Made by a program: the position numbers and the translations under genes. The notes under the pieces are model-generated. The model did no database searches, had not been told where the DNA came from, and was given only the letters and a program-made list of their open reading frames with translations. A stretch of DNA of 64,000 bases. It comes from Sphingopyxis sp. LC363 (GTDB taxonomy: Bacteria > Pseudomonadota > Alphaproteobacteria > Sphingomonadales > Sphingomonadaceae). The stretch is from the NCBI RefSeq assembly GCF_000756385.1, contig NZ_JNFC01000006.1:25579-89578 (forward strand). Reading direction: 5' to 3'. Below are positions 1 to 6,912 of this stretch, in pieces. Numbering within the stretch: the first letter of the stretch is position 1; every line of letters starts with the position of its first letter.

Positions 1-249
1 CAGCGCGGCGGGGGCCGAAATGCCGGGGACCGCTTCGGGCGCGTCGGGGAACCAGAAGAAGGCGAGGCTGTCGCCGTTGCCGATGTCAAAAAAGAAATGC
101 TGGCCGCGCCCGCCGGGCAGGTCGATCGTCTTGGTGAGCGGCATGCCAAGCTTGTCGCGATAGAATTCGACCGTCTTCGCCATATCCTTGCACACGAGCG
201 CGAGGTGGTTGACCCCGCAGAATTCGAATTCGCTATTGGTTGCAGCCAT
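1..249 (-). CDS. VOC (glyoxalase/dioxygenase-fold) protein, 3' end outside window
   Basis: Only the first 83 codons are visible; the gene runs off the left edge. The N-terminus reads as one VOC repeat: NHLALVCKD (residues 14-22) followed by VEFYRDKLGM (27-36), with His15 where these proteins usually place a metal ligand. An SD-like AAGGAG lies just before the ATG and overlaps the stop of the upstream GST gene (11 bases between the two genes), so this is the distal gene of the minus-strand operon that starts with the MFS gene near 5093. VOC members include glyoxalases, extradiol dioxygenases and epimerases; the visible part does not separate them. Reaction unknown. Confidence 0.85.
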   Translation of the reverse strand, partial: MAATNSEFEFCGVNHLALVCKDMAKTVEFYRDKLGMPLTKTIDLPGGRGQHFFFDIGNGDSLAFFWFPDAPEAVPGISAPAAL

Positions 250-260
250 GATCCGTCTCC

Positions 261-878
261 TTAGTTTGCGGTGGCGCTGGGGCGGCTTTTCATCCGCTCG
301 TACCAGCCGAGAATATTCGTGTTGGCGGGGTCGATCGGCTGACCGACCGACGCGCCGAAATCGAGGAAAGCGAACAGCATGATGTCGGCGAGTGTGAAGG
401 CATCGCCTGCGATAAATTCGCACCCCGCGATCTGTGCGTCGAGCCAGCTTATCCCGTCCTGCGCGGTCGCTTTCAGCCCTTCGGCCGCTTCGGGAAGGCA
501 GCGCAGCCGCGCCTCGAACAGCGGCAGCCCTTCGGCGAAGCGGAAGCCGTTGGTCAGCGGCTCGCAAATCTTGAGGTCGATGCGCCGCGTCCACATGCGC
601 GTGTTGGCGCGTTCTTCCGCCGTCGAACCGATCAGCGTGGGCCCGGGATATTTCTCGTCGAGATATTCGCAGATCGCGGTGATCTCGCAGAGGGTGCTGC
701 CGTCGTCGAGTTCGAGCGCGGGCGTCTGCCCGGCGGGGTTCACATCGACATTATAGGGCGCGCGCCGGTTCTCGCCGCCGCGCAGGTCGATTGTGACCTC
801 GGGGATCTCGATACCCTTTTCGGCCATGAACAGCTTCACGACGCGCGGGTTGGGGCCGACGCTATTATAGAATTTCAT
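261..878 (-). CDS. Glutathione S-transferase family protein
   Basis: A 205-residue protein of normal GST length. The thioredoxin-like N-domain starts MKFYNSVGPNPRVVKLFMAEKG (about residues 1-22) and continues to NPAGQTPALELDDGST (about 47-62), where the cis-Pro and glutathione-binding loop lie. The all-alpha C-domain has the usual AGDAFTLADIMLFAF motif near residue 160. It is cytoplasmic and probably uses glutathione on an electrophilic or ether intermediate. It lies between the SMP-30 gene and the VOC gene in a seven-gene minus-strand operon. It is distinct from the three Nu-class GSTs further along. Substrate unknown. Confidence 0.88.
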   Translation of the reverse strand: MKFYNSVGPNPRVVKLFMAEKGIEIPEVTIDLRGGENRRAPYNVDVNPAGQTPALELDDGSTLCEITAICEYLDEKYPGPTLIGSTAEERANTRMWTRRIDLKICEPLTNGFRFAEGLPLFEARLRCLPEAAEGLKATAQDGISWLDAQIAGCEFIAGDAFTLADIMLFAFLDFGASVGQPIDPANTNILGWYERMKSRPSATAN

Positions 879-916
879 CCTGTCCTCTCACGCGAGTCTT
901 ATCATTTTTCGGCACA

Positions 917-937
917 ACCGTCAATTAAGTTGACGGT
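917..937. repeat. Inverted repeat spanning the SMP-30 stop codon
   Basis: ACCGTCAA - TTAAG - TTGACGGT gives an 8-bp stem (9 bp with one flanking A-T pair) around a 5-base loop. It contains the last codons and stop of the SMP-30 gene and lies upstream of the GST start. No T-run follows on either strand, so it is not a classic terminator. It could be an RNA hairpin that sets the relative yield of the two genes, or a protein-binding dyad. Confidence 0.45.
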
Positions 938-1850
938 TTGCAAGTTCTAGCCCGGGTCGCGGCCAGCGGACGCGATAGAGCGTGCCGGTGGTCGACGCTG
1001 TAATATAGGCATCGCGCCGGTCGGCGCCGCCGAAGGCGATATTGGTGATGCCGACGTCGGGGAGCGGCAGGAATTCCGAACCACCGTCGTCGGGGTCGAA
1101 AACCGTGATCCCGCCCTCGACCATCGTGCCGACGCAGATGCGTCCGCTTTTCTCGACCGCGAGGCTGTCGAGCAGGCGAAAGGCGGGCGGCGTGCCGACG
1201 AAACGGCCGGGCGACCATGGCGGCGGGGGTGTGAGTTCGCCCGGCGCGACGATGCCGATCGCCCAGACGCGCGCGGTCATCGTCTCGCTCACATAGAGCG
1301 TCTTGCCATCGGACGAGAGGCCGATGCCGTTCGGTCCCATCATGTCGGCGCGCTGGCGGCTGATCCGCGATCCATCGGCGGCGGCGTAATAGATGGCGCC
1401 GTGGTCGCGGCCGCTGGCACGAACCTGTCCATGATCGGTGAACCAGAAGCCGCCATCGGCGTCGAAGACGATATCGTTCGGCCCCTTCAGCCGCTCGCCC
1501 TCAAAGCTGTCGTAGAGCGTCGTCACCGCACCGGTGGTCAGGTCGACGCGCTGGATCGATCCGCAAGGTTCGGCATTCGCGGCATGGCCGGGGAAGAGGA
1601 GGGAACCCGCCTCGATCCACTCGAACCCGCCATTGTTGCAGATATAGGCGGCGCCGTCGGGGCCGATCGCGAGCCCGTTCGGCCCGCCGCCGAGTTCGGC
1701 GGCGACCGACAGCGTCCCGTCGCGTGCGACGCGGGTCAGCGTGCCGCGCGCGATCTCGACAAGCAGCACTGAGCCGTCGGCCATCGGCACCGGACCTTCG
1801 GGAAAGCGAAGGCCTGTCGCGACGACTTCGGCGGGCCCGTAGTCGCCCAT
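921..1850 (-). CDS. SMP-30/gluconolactonase/LRE family protein
   Basis: About 309 residues forming a six-bladed beta-propeller lactonase. The family's metal-ligand positions can be read: Glu in GLRFPEGPV (near 16-20), Asn in LKGPNDIVFD, and Asn/Asp in MGPNGIGLSSDGKTLYVSET. Family members hydrolyse sugar lactones or other cyclic esters with one divalent metal. The ATG at 1850 overlaps the upstream stop (TGATG), showing translational coupling; a GTG at 1853 is an alternative start. No signal peptide is evident. In this operon it would open a lactone made by an SDR or oxygenase step; this role is inferred. Confidence 0.87.
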   Translation of the reverse strand: MGDYGPAEVVATGLRFPEGPVPMADGSVLLVEIARGTLTRVARDGTLSVAAELGGGPNGLAIGPDGAAYICNNGGFEWIEAGSLLFPGHAANAEPCGSIQRVDLTTGAVTTLYDSFEGERLKGPNDIVFDADGGFWFTDHGQVRASGRDHGAIYYAAADGSRISRQRADMMGPNGIGLSSDGKTLYVSETMTARVWAIGIVAPGELTPPPPWSPGRFVGTPPAFRLLDSLAVEKSGRICVGTMVEGGITVFDPDDGGSEFLPLPDVGITNIAFGGADRRDAYITASTTGTLYRVRWPRPGLELANRQLN

Positions 1851-2497
1851 CACCCGTTTGCGGGGCGCGGCGCGCTGAGGAAGTCGGCGGCGCTGAAGCC
1901 TTCGGGTGCCGCGATCTCGACGATCGGATCTTCGCGCGCGTCATATTCCATGCGTAGCGCGCGCGTGATCACCGCGTGCATGTCGTAGAGGCAGGTGATG
2001 TAGGTGAATTCGAAAATCTGCTCGTCGTTCCAGAAGGTCTTGAGCTTGTCGAACACCTCGAGCGGCACGCGTCCGCCGGCCTGTGCGAGGCAATCGGCAT
2101 AGGCGAGCACGGTGCGTTCCTGCTCGTCATAGCAGTCGGCGACCTGCCAGTGTGCGATGGCGGCGATCTTCTCCTCGCTGACGCCGAGGCCGCGGAGCGA
2201 CTTGCAATGCTGCGAAAAGACGAACTGGCTTCCCTTGACCCAGCCGGCGCGGGTCTGGCCGAGCTCGCGCAGCACCGGGTCGATCGTGCGCGCTGGGTTA
2301 CGATAGACGGCGAAGCCTTTGACCGCATGCTCGAAGATGTCGGGCGACAGCGCGAACACTGTCCACCAGTCGCCGGGCGTGCCGGTCGCGGTGCCGGGCT
2401 CGGCGACGGGGTCGCGGTCGCCGAACAGGCGGTTGTAATAGGCGAGGACGGTCTCGTCGGTGACTTCCGAGCGGGGAACTTGGCGCAACACGGGCAT
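1850..2497 (-). CDS. Carboxymuconolactone decarboxylase/AhpD-like protein
   Basis: About 215 residues, all helical. The segment FVFSQHCKSLRGLGVSEEK matches the AhpD/CMD core helix, but only one Cys is present where peroxidase-active AhpD proteins have CxxC, so classic disulfide chemistry is unlikely. The start was chosen at MPVLRQVPRSEV; the open frame extends further upstream, but that part overlaps the SnoaL-like gene and has unlike composition. The gene lies 10 bases after the SnoaL-like gene and overlaps the SMP-30 start. Such proteins are common in aromatic and terpenoid catabolic operons as decarboxylases or of unknown role. Confidence 0.85.
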   Translation of the reverse strand: MPVLRQVPRSEVTDETVLAYYNRLFGDRDPVAEPGTATGTPGDWWTVFALSPDIFEHAVKGFAVYRNPARTIDPVLRELGQTRAGWVKGSQFVFSQHCKSLRGLGVSEEKIAAIAHWQVADCYDEQERTVLAYADCLAQAGGRVPLEVFDKLKTFWNDEQIFEFTYITCLYDMHAVITRALRMEYDAREDPIVEIAAPEGFSAADFLSAPRPANG

Positions 2498-2507
2498 GAC
2501 TGACTCC

Positions 2508-2903
2508 TCAGGCGTTCGCAAATTTGCGGAATTCGGCGACATGCGCGCTGTCGAAATATTCGTCGAGCCGCGTGATTTTGCCATTTTCGACTTTGCAGAT
2601 GATCGCGCAGGGGAGGCGGACGGCGCCGTCGTCGTGGACGCGCTTGCCCTTGAGCACATGCTGCTGGACGAAGCCGCCGGGGAAGGTGGTGAGCTGGCGG
2701 TCGGCATATTCGCGGTCCTTGATCCGCGCGACCATACCGGTCAGCGTCTGCGCGGTCTGCGCGGGGGTGACGATCAGCTCGTCGGTATTGTGCCAGATTT
2801 CGGCGTCGGGGGTGAAGCTGCTCTGCATCGTCTCGATGTCGCCCGCCTCGATCGCGTCGAAGAAACGCTGCGCCATTGCGCGGATGTCGTCCTGCTCTGC
2901 CAT
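2508..2903 (-). CDS. SnoaL-like/NTF2-fold small protein
   Basis: 131 residues starting MAEQDDIRAMAQRFFDAIEAGD, the first helix of the NTF2-like cone fold. FTPDAEIWHNTDE and the C-terminal strand KITRLDEYFDSAHV are typical of SnoaL-like isomerases, cyclases and dehydratases. The SD AAGGAG sits 7-8 bases before the ATG and fixes the start; a longer open frame exists but has no support. It is a mid-operon gene, 10 bases on each side from its neighbours. The family includes ketosteroid isomerase-like and polyketide cyclase enzymes; the reaction here cannot be told. Confidence 0.85.
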   Translation of the reverse strand: MAEQDDIRAMAQRFFDAIEAGDIETMQSSFTPDAEIWHNTDELIVTPAQTAQTLTGMVARIKDREYADRQLTTFPGGFVQQHVLKGKRVHDDGAVRLPCAIICKVENGKITRLDEYFDSAHVAEFRKFANA

Positions 2904-2913
2904 GATGCTCTCC

Positions 2914-3801
2914 TTAAACCTTGGCGCCGAACATGCGGCCGCCATTGGCCGCGATCAGCCCGTCGATATCGTCGCCCTCGTACGCCGGGTCGGCCGAAGG
3001 GCCGAAGGCGGACAGCATGTCCTGCGTCACCAGTTCGGCCATCGCCTTCCATTCGGGATGGGTGAAAATCCAGTAATCGCCGGCTTCGATCGCCTCGACC
3101 ACCCGCGCGCCGATCCTGTCAGGCGACATGCCGCCAGCGAGCACGCCCTGCATCGCCTGGCTCGTCGCGGCGGCCTTGCCGACCTCGACCTCGACGGGGC
3201 GCAGCTCGCGCGTCGTCTCGACGATCCGCGTCGCCGACATGCCGGGCATCAGCACCGAAACGTCGACGCAGGTTTCAGCGAGTTCGTTGCGCAGCGCCAT
3301 CGCGATTCCGAGCGTCGCATATTTCGAGCTGATATAGGCGACCGAGATCGGGGGCGGCACGATCGCGACCATCGACGAGGTGATGACGAGGTGGCTCGGC
3401 TCGCCGCTCGCCTTCATCTCACCGAGGAAGGTGCGGCAGGCATAGAGATGCGCATGCGCGTTGACCGCATAGTTCCAGCGCCAGACGTTGGTGTCATACT
3501 GTTCGAACGGCCCCGATCCGCCGCCGACTCCGGCGTTGCTGAACAGGATGCGGACGGGGGCGAAGTCGCGCGCCTTCGCGCCGGCTTCGGCCCAGCTCTC
3601 TTCGCTGGTGACGTCGAGCTGGAGGCCGAGCGCGTTGGCGCCTTCGCCGCGCAGCGTGGATGCGGCCGCTTCGGCGCCGGCGCCGTCGATATCGGCGAGG
3701 ATTACCGAGGCGCCCTTCGCGGCGAGCGCCTTGGCGGTCGCAAGCCCGAGCCCGCTCGCGCCGCCGGTGATGAAGGCGGTCTTTCCCGCGACGTCGGTCA
3801 T
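2914..3801 (-). CDS. Short-chain dehydrogenase/reductase
   Basis: 295 residues of classical SDR type. The nucleotide motif is TGGASGLG near residues 12-20, followed by LADID for the adenine-side acid (suggesting NAD), NAG near 92-94, catalytic Ser in VITSSM and YISSK as Tyr-x-x-x-Lys. The C-terminal tail is about 40 residues longer than minimal SDRs. The start overlaps the MFS stop by four bases (ATGA). It probably oxidises or reduces an alcohol/ketone intermediate of the imported compound. Confidence 0.93.
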   Translation of the reverse strand: MTDVAGKTAFITGGASGLGLATAKALAAKGASVILADIDGAGAEAAASTLRGEGANALGLQLDVTSEESWAEAGAKARDFAPVRILFSNAGVGGGSGPFEQYDTNVWRWNYAVNAHAHLYACRTFLGEMKASGEPSHLVITSSMVAIVPPPISVAYISSKYATLGIAMALRNELAETCVDVSVLMPGMSATRIVETTRELRPVEVEVGKAAATSQAMQGVLAGGMSPDRIGARVVEAIEAGDYWIFTHPEWKAMAELVTQDMLSAFGPSADPAYEGDDIDGLIAANGGRMFGAKV

Positions 3802-5093
3802 TCGGCGAAATCCTTTTCGAGATAGCGCGTCATGCGATACTGGGCGAGACCCGCGGCGGCGGCGAAGGGCATCAGTGCCATCAATGCCCAACGGAGACTT
3901 TCGTCGCCATAATCGGGTTTCAGCGTGTCGCTGACGATCCCCGCGAACAGCGGGCCGAGCCCGAGGCCGATGATGTTGAACATCAGCATCAGTACGGCGG
4001 CGGCGGTCGCGCGGCTGCGCGGCGGGGTGAGGTTCTGCACGAGCGCGAGCGCGGGGGCGACATAGGCGGTGCATGCCGCCATCGGAATCAGCATCAGCGC
4101 GAGCGAGACCTGCCAGCTATCGACGAGAAGCGCCGCGATGAAGGTCGGGATCAGCACCGCGGTCGCGAGCGCGGGGATGGTGCCGTAGGCACGCGCCGAC
4201 ACTTTCGCGCGGTGGCTGACGAGCCAGCCGCCGCCGAGGATGCCGATGCCGAAGGTGATGCCCGCGGCCGGACCGAAATAGGTCGCCATGGCTTCCAACG
4301 GCATCTTCTGCGTCCGCATCAGGAAGGCGGGGATCCAGTTGAGCATGCCATAGCTCACAAAGGCGGCGAGCCCGCTGCCGATCATCACCATGCGGAGCGA
4401 CGGACGGCGGATGAACATCGCGAGGCTCTGGCTGAAGGGCAGGGCTTCGTCGGCGGGCTTGTGCGCGTCCATCGCCCCGCGCGCGGGTTCGCGAACGAGC
4501 CAGATCAAAAGTGGCGCGACGAGGATACCGACGATCCCGATGACGATGAAGGCGTTGCGCCAGCCGATATTCGCGGCCGCCCATGCGCCGAAGGTTGCGC
4601 CCACAAAAACCCCGAACGGGCCGTTGAGCGTGAACAGGCCGATCGCGAGCGGCCGCCGCGCGGGCGGATAATAATCCGCAATCACCGAAAGCGATGGCGC
4701 CGTTCCGCCGGCTTCGCCCGCGCCGACGCCGAAGCGCATCAAGGCCAGTTGCCAGAAATTCGAGACCATCCCGCACGCTGCGGTGAAGCCGCTCCATACG
4801 ACGCAGGCGATGCCGATGAGCTTCACCCGGTTCCAGCGGTCGGCGATCATCGCCACCGGCACGCCCGCCGCGGCATAGAAGAGGGCGAAGGCAAAGCCGG
4901 TGAGCAGCCCGAATTGCGTGTCGCTGAAATTCATTTCGGCGCGGATCGGCTCGACGAGCACCGAGAGGAGCTGACGATCGACGAAGTTGATCGTTCCGAC
5001 GACGAACAGCATCGCGAGCGCGACGTTGCGGCGGAGCGCATGGCCGTTGCCCGGCGCTGCGGTGCCTGCACTGAAGGCGGTGGCCTCGGTCAT
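3798..5093 (-). CDS. MFS transporter, Spinster-like
   Basis: 431 residues with 12 predicted membrane helices. Motif A is visible as GVPVAMIADRWNR between helices 2 and 3, and NFVDRQLLSVLVEPIRAE in helix 1 resembles Spinster-like MFS proteins common in sphingomonad catabolic clusters. The start is the ATG preceded by GGGGAG. It is the first gene of the seven-gene minus-strand operon, so it probably imports the substrate of the enzymes behind it. The promoter region, shared with the divergent SDR at 5203, carries copy 1 of the recurrent 18-bp dyad. Confidence 0.93.
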   Translation of the reverse strand: MTEATAFSAGTAAPGNGHALRRNVALAMLFVVGTINFVDRQLLSVLVEPIRAEMNFSDTQFGLLTGFAFALFYAAAGVPVAMIADRWNRVKLIGIACVVWSGFTAACGMVSNFWQLALMRFGVGAGEAGGTAPSLSVIADYYPPARRPLAIGLFTLNGPFGVFVGATFGAWAAANIGWRNAFIVIGIVGILVAPLLIWLVREPARGAMDAHKPADEALPFSQSLAMFIRRPSLRMVMIGSGLAAFVSYGMLNWIPAFLMRTQKMPLEAMATYFGPAAGITFGIGILGGGWLVSHRAKVSARAYGTIPALATAVLIPTFIAALLVDSWQVSLALMLIPMAACTAYVAPALALVQNLTPPRSRATAAAVLMLMFNIIGLGLGPLFAGIVSDTLKPDYGDESLRWALMALMPFAAAAGLAQYRMTRYLEKDFAE

Positions 5094-5133
5094 AACTCTC
5101 CCCAAAAACGCACGAGTCTTCTCGGTCGAAAAA

Positions 5134-5151
5134 TACTTAGATATTTAAGTT
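5134..5151. promoter_or_regulatory. Operator candidate, copy 1 of TACTTAG-N4-CTAAGTA
   Basis: The sequence is TACTTAG-ATAT-TTAAGTT, an imperfect dyad (5 of 7 arm positions paired; the inner 16 bases are palindromic at 14 of 16). It lies 41 bases upstream of the MFS start and 52 upstream of the SDR start, in the divergent promoter region. It is the first of four copies with the same 7-4-7 layout (others at 9248, 14222 and 16158). Confidence 0.65.
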
Positions 5152-5202
5152 TATCTGTCAATGTGCTTTACGGTAATGGCAAAATCGACGGGAGAGAAGG
5201 TC

Positions 5203-5970
5203 ATGGATATCAAGGGCAAGAGCGCGATCGTCACGGGCTCGGCAGGCGGCATCGGCCGCGCGACCGCGGTGATGCTGGCGGAGCGTGGCGCGGCGGAAAT
5301 CGGGCTCGTCGACGTCAAGGAAGATGCGCTCGCCGAAACCGCGCGGCTCGTCGCGTCAAAGGGCGCGCGGGTAACAATCCATGTTCTGGACCTTTCCGAC
5401 GTCCCCGCGGTCGAAGCCTGGTTTGAGGCGCATGGCGACGTCGATATATTGCACAACAACGCCGGGGTCGTGTCGGGCCTGCCGCAATTCCCCGATGTCG
5501 ATGCCGCGCGCATCCGCTGGATCATCGATGTCAACATCACTTCGCTTGTCGCCGCGACGCAGATCGCGGTGCGGAAGATGAAGGCGCGCGGGGGCGGGGT
5601 GATTATCAATACCGTGTCGACCGTCGCGCTCGGCACCGGCTTTTACGACGCGATGTACGCGACGACCAAGGCGGCGGTGATGATGTTCACGCGCTGCTGC
5701 GCGCCTTTGAAGGAGGAGTGCAATGTGCGCGTCGCGGGCATGCTGCCGGGGCTGGTCGATACGCCGATCCTCGACACGACCGGCGCGGGCGGGAAGTCCG
5801 AATGGATGAAGACTGTGCTGGCGAACAACGAAGCGTGCGCGCCCGAGGATATCGCCGGGGGCGTCATGGCGCTGATCGGGGACGACAGCCTTGCGGGTGG
5901 CGACTGGGTCGCGGTGCGGCGGCTGGAGGGCAAGGTCGAATATCAGTGGGGCCACGCCGACAGCATTTGA
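5203..5970 (+). CDS. Short-chain dehydrogenase/reductase
   Basis: 255 residues. TGSAGGIG (about 11-18) is the cofactor loop, VDVKED suggests NAD specificity, NNAGV (near 86-90) and the YATTK active-site motif are present, with Ser in NTVSTVALG. The start was chosen at MDIKGKSAIV because GGAGAGAAGG lies just before it; the open frame starts 42 bases earlier without an SD. It is a single-gene unit divergent from the MFS operon and under operator copy 1, so it probably belongs to the same pathway. Substrate unknown. Confidence 0.92.
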   Translation: MDIKGKSAIVTGSAGGIGRATAVMLAERGAAEIGLVDVKEDALAETARLVASKGARVTIHVLDLSDVPAVEAWFEAHGDVDILHNNAGVVSGLPQFPDVDAARIRWIIDVNITSLVAATQIAVRKMKARGGGVIINTVSTVALGTGFYDAMYATTKAAVMMFTRCCAPLKEECNVRVAGMLPGLVDTPILDTTGAGGKSEWMKTVLANNEACAPEDIAGGVMALIGDDSLAGGDWVAVRRLEGKVEYQWGHADSI

Positions 5971-5971
5971 T

Positions 5972-6089
5972 CCCCTCCCGCAGGCGGGAGGGGCAGCGAG
6001 AGTTGCGAGCTTGCTCGCTGTTCGCAGCGGGGTGGGCATCACCGCGCCGTTGCTGGCCCACCCCCAACCCCTCCCGCAAGCGGGAGGGG
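5972..6089. repeat. Composite intergenic palindromic element
   Basis: Two hairpins, CCCCTCCCGC-AG-GCGGGAGGGG (5972-5993) and CCCCTCCCGC-AA-GCGGGAGGGG (6068-6089), flank an internal hairpin GCGAGC-TT-GCTCGC (6005-6018) and a GGGTGGGC/GCCCACCC pair. It fills the gap between convergent genes, so its transcripts would fold strongly in either direction. A related but different unit occurs at 63905-63975. Such elements are typical of REP-like families in sphingomonad genomes. Confidence 0.75.
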
Positions 6090-6097
6090 AGAAGGGA

Positions 6098-6808
6098 TCA
6101 GCGCGTCGGCGCTTCCAGCATATTCTTCCCGAACAAATTCGACCATTGCTCCTCGGTCAGCACCGGGCGGGCGCTCGACAGGTTGGCGGCATTTTTGACG
6201 TCGGTCCCGGCGATCACCGCCGGCCGTTCGCCGATGCGCGCGAACCAGTCGGCGACGGCGGGATAATCGTCGAGCGTCAGCCCGATTGCGCGGATCGCGC
6301 GCGTCCACGGCCAGCACGCGATGTCGGCGATCGAATATTCTTCGGCGAGATAGTCGGTCTCGGCGACCCGCCCGTTGAGGACGTGGAGCAGGCGGAGCGT
6401 CTCGCCCCGATAGCGTTCGACCGGATAGGCCTGCCCCTCGGGCGCATAGCGGATGAAGTGGTGCGCCTGTCCCTGCATCGGGCCGAAGCTCGCCATCTGC
6501 CACATCAGCCATTGCTGCGCCTGGCTGCGGCGGCGCGGGTCGGCCGGAAGCAACTGCCCGCTCTTCTCGGCAAGGTAAAGCAGGATCGCCCCGCTCTCGA
6601 ACACCGGCAGCGGTGCGCCGCCGCCGATCGGATCATGGTCGACGATCGCGGGCAGGCGCCCATTGGGATTGATGCGGCGATATTCGGGGGTCAGATGATC
6701 GCCTTCGAGCATGTTCATCGCGAGAAGCTGGTGCGGCAGCCCCACCTCTTCGAGCATGATCGAGATCTTGTGGCCATTCGGCGTGGGGGTGAAATAGACG
6801 TCGATCAT
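6098..6808 (-). CDS. Nu-class (YfcG/YghU-like) glutathione S-transferase
   Basis: 236 residues. FTPTPNGHKISIMLEE (about 5-20) carries the conserved TPN-x-K glutathione-binding strand of Nu-class GSTs, FESGAILLYLAEKSG follows near residue 67, and GPMQGQAHHFIRYAP with SIADIACWPWTRA marks the class C-domain. Nu-class enzymes have disulfide reductase activity, and one in Novosphingobium acts as glutathione lyase on lignin beta-aryl ethers. The start MIDVYF was chosen since the upstream in-frame extension runs over a 16-bp palindrome. It is downstream of the TonB receptor gene. Confidence 0.9.
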   Translation of the reverse strand: MIDVYFTPTPNGHKISIMLEEVGLPHQLLAMNMLEGDHLTPEYRRINPNGRLPAIVDHDPIGGGAPLPVFESGAILLYLAEKSGQLLPADPRRRSQAQQWLMWQMASFGPMQGQAHHFIRYAPEGQAYPVERYRGETLRLLHVLNGRVAETDYLAEEYSIADIACWPWTRAIRAIGLTLDDYPAVADWFARIGERPAVIAGTDVKNAANLSSARPVLTEEQWSNLFGKNMLEAPTR

Positions 6809-6818
6809 GCCGCGGTTC

Positions 6819-6834
6819 ACCTGTTTAAACAGGT
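6819..6834. promoter_or_regulatory. Perfect 16-bp palindrome upstream of GST start
   Basis: ACCTGTTTAAACAGGT is perfectly palindromic and begins 10 bases upstream of the GST ATG, in the 104-base gap between the TonB receptor gene and the GST gene. It could be an operator or part of a promoter that lets the GST be expressed apart from the receptor. It is unlike the 18-bp dyad of the surrounding promoters. Confidence 0.5.
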
Positions 6835-6912
6835 CACGACCGCGGCCGCCGCTTCCCGGTCTAGGAAAAGCTTTGGCCGCGGCCGATCCCTGGGACATCG
6901 TCGAATCCGAAC

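Noticed and set aside
917..937. Rho-independent terminator after SMP-30
   Set aside because: There is no T-run on either strand and the downstream GST appears to belong to the same operon.
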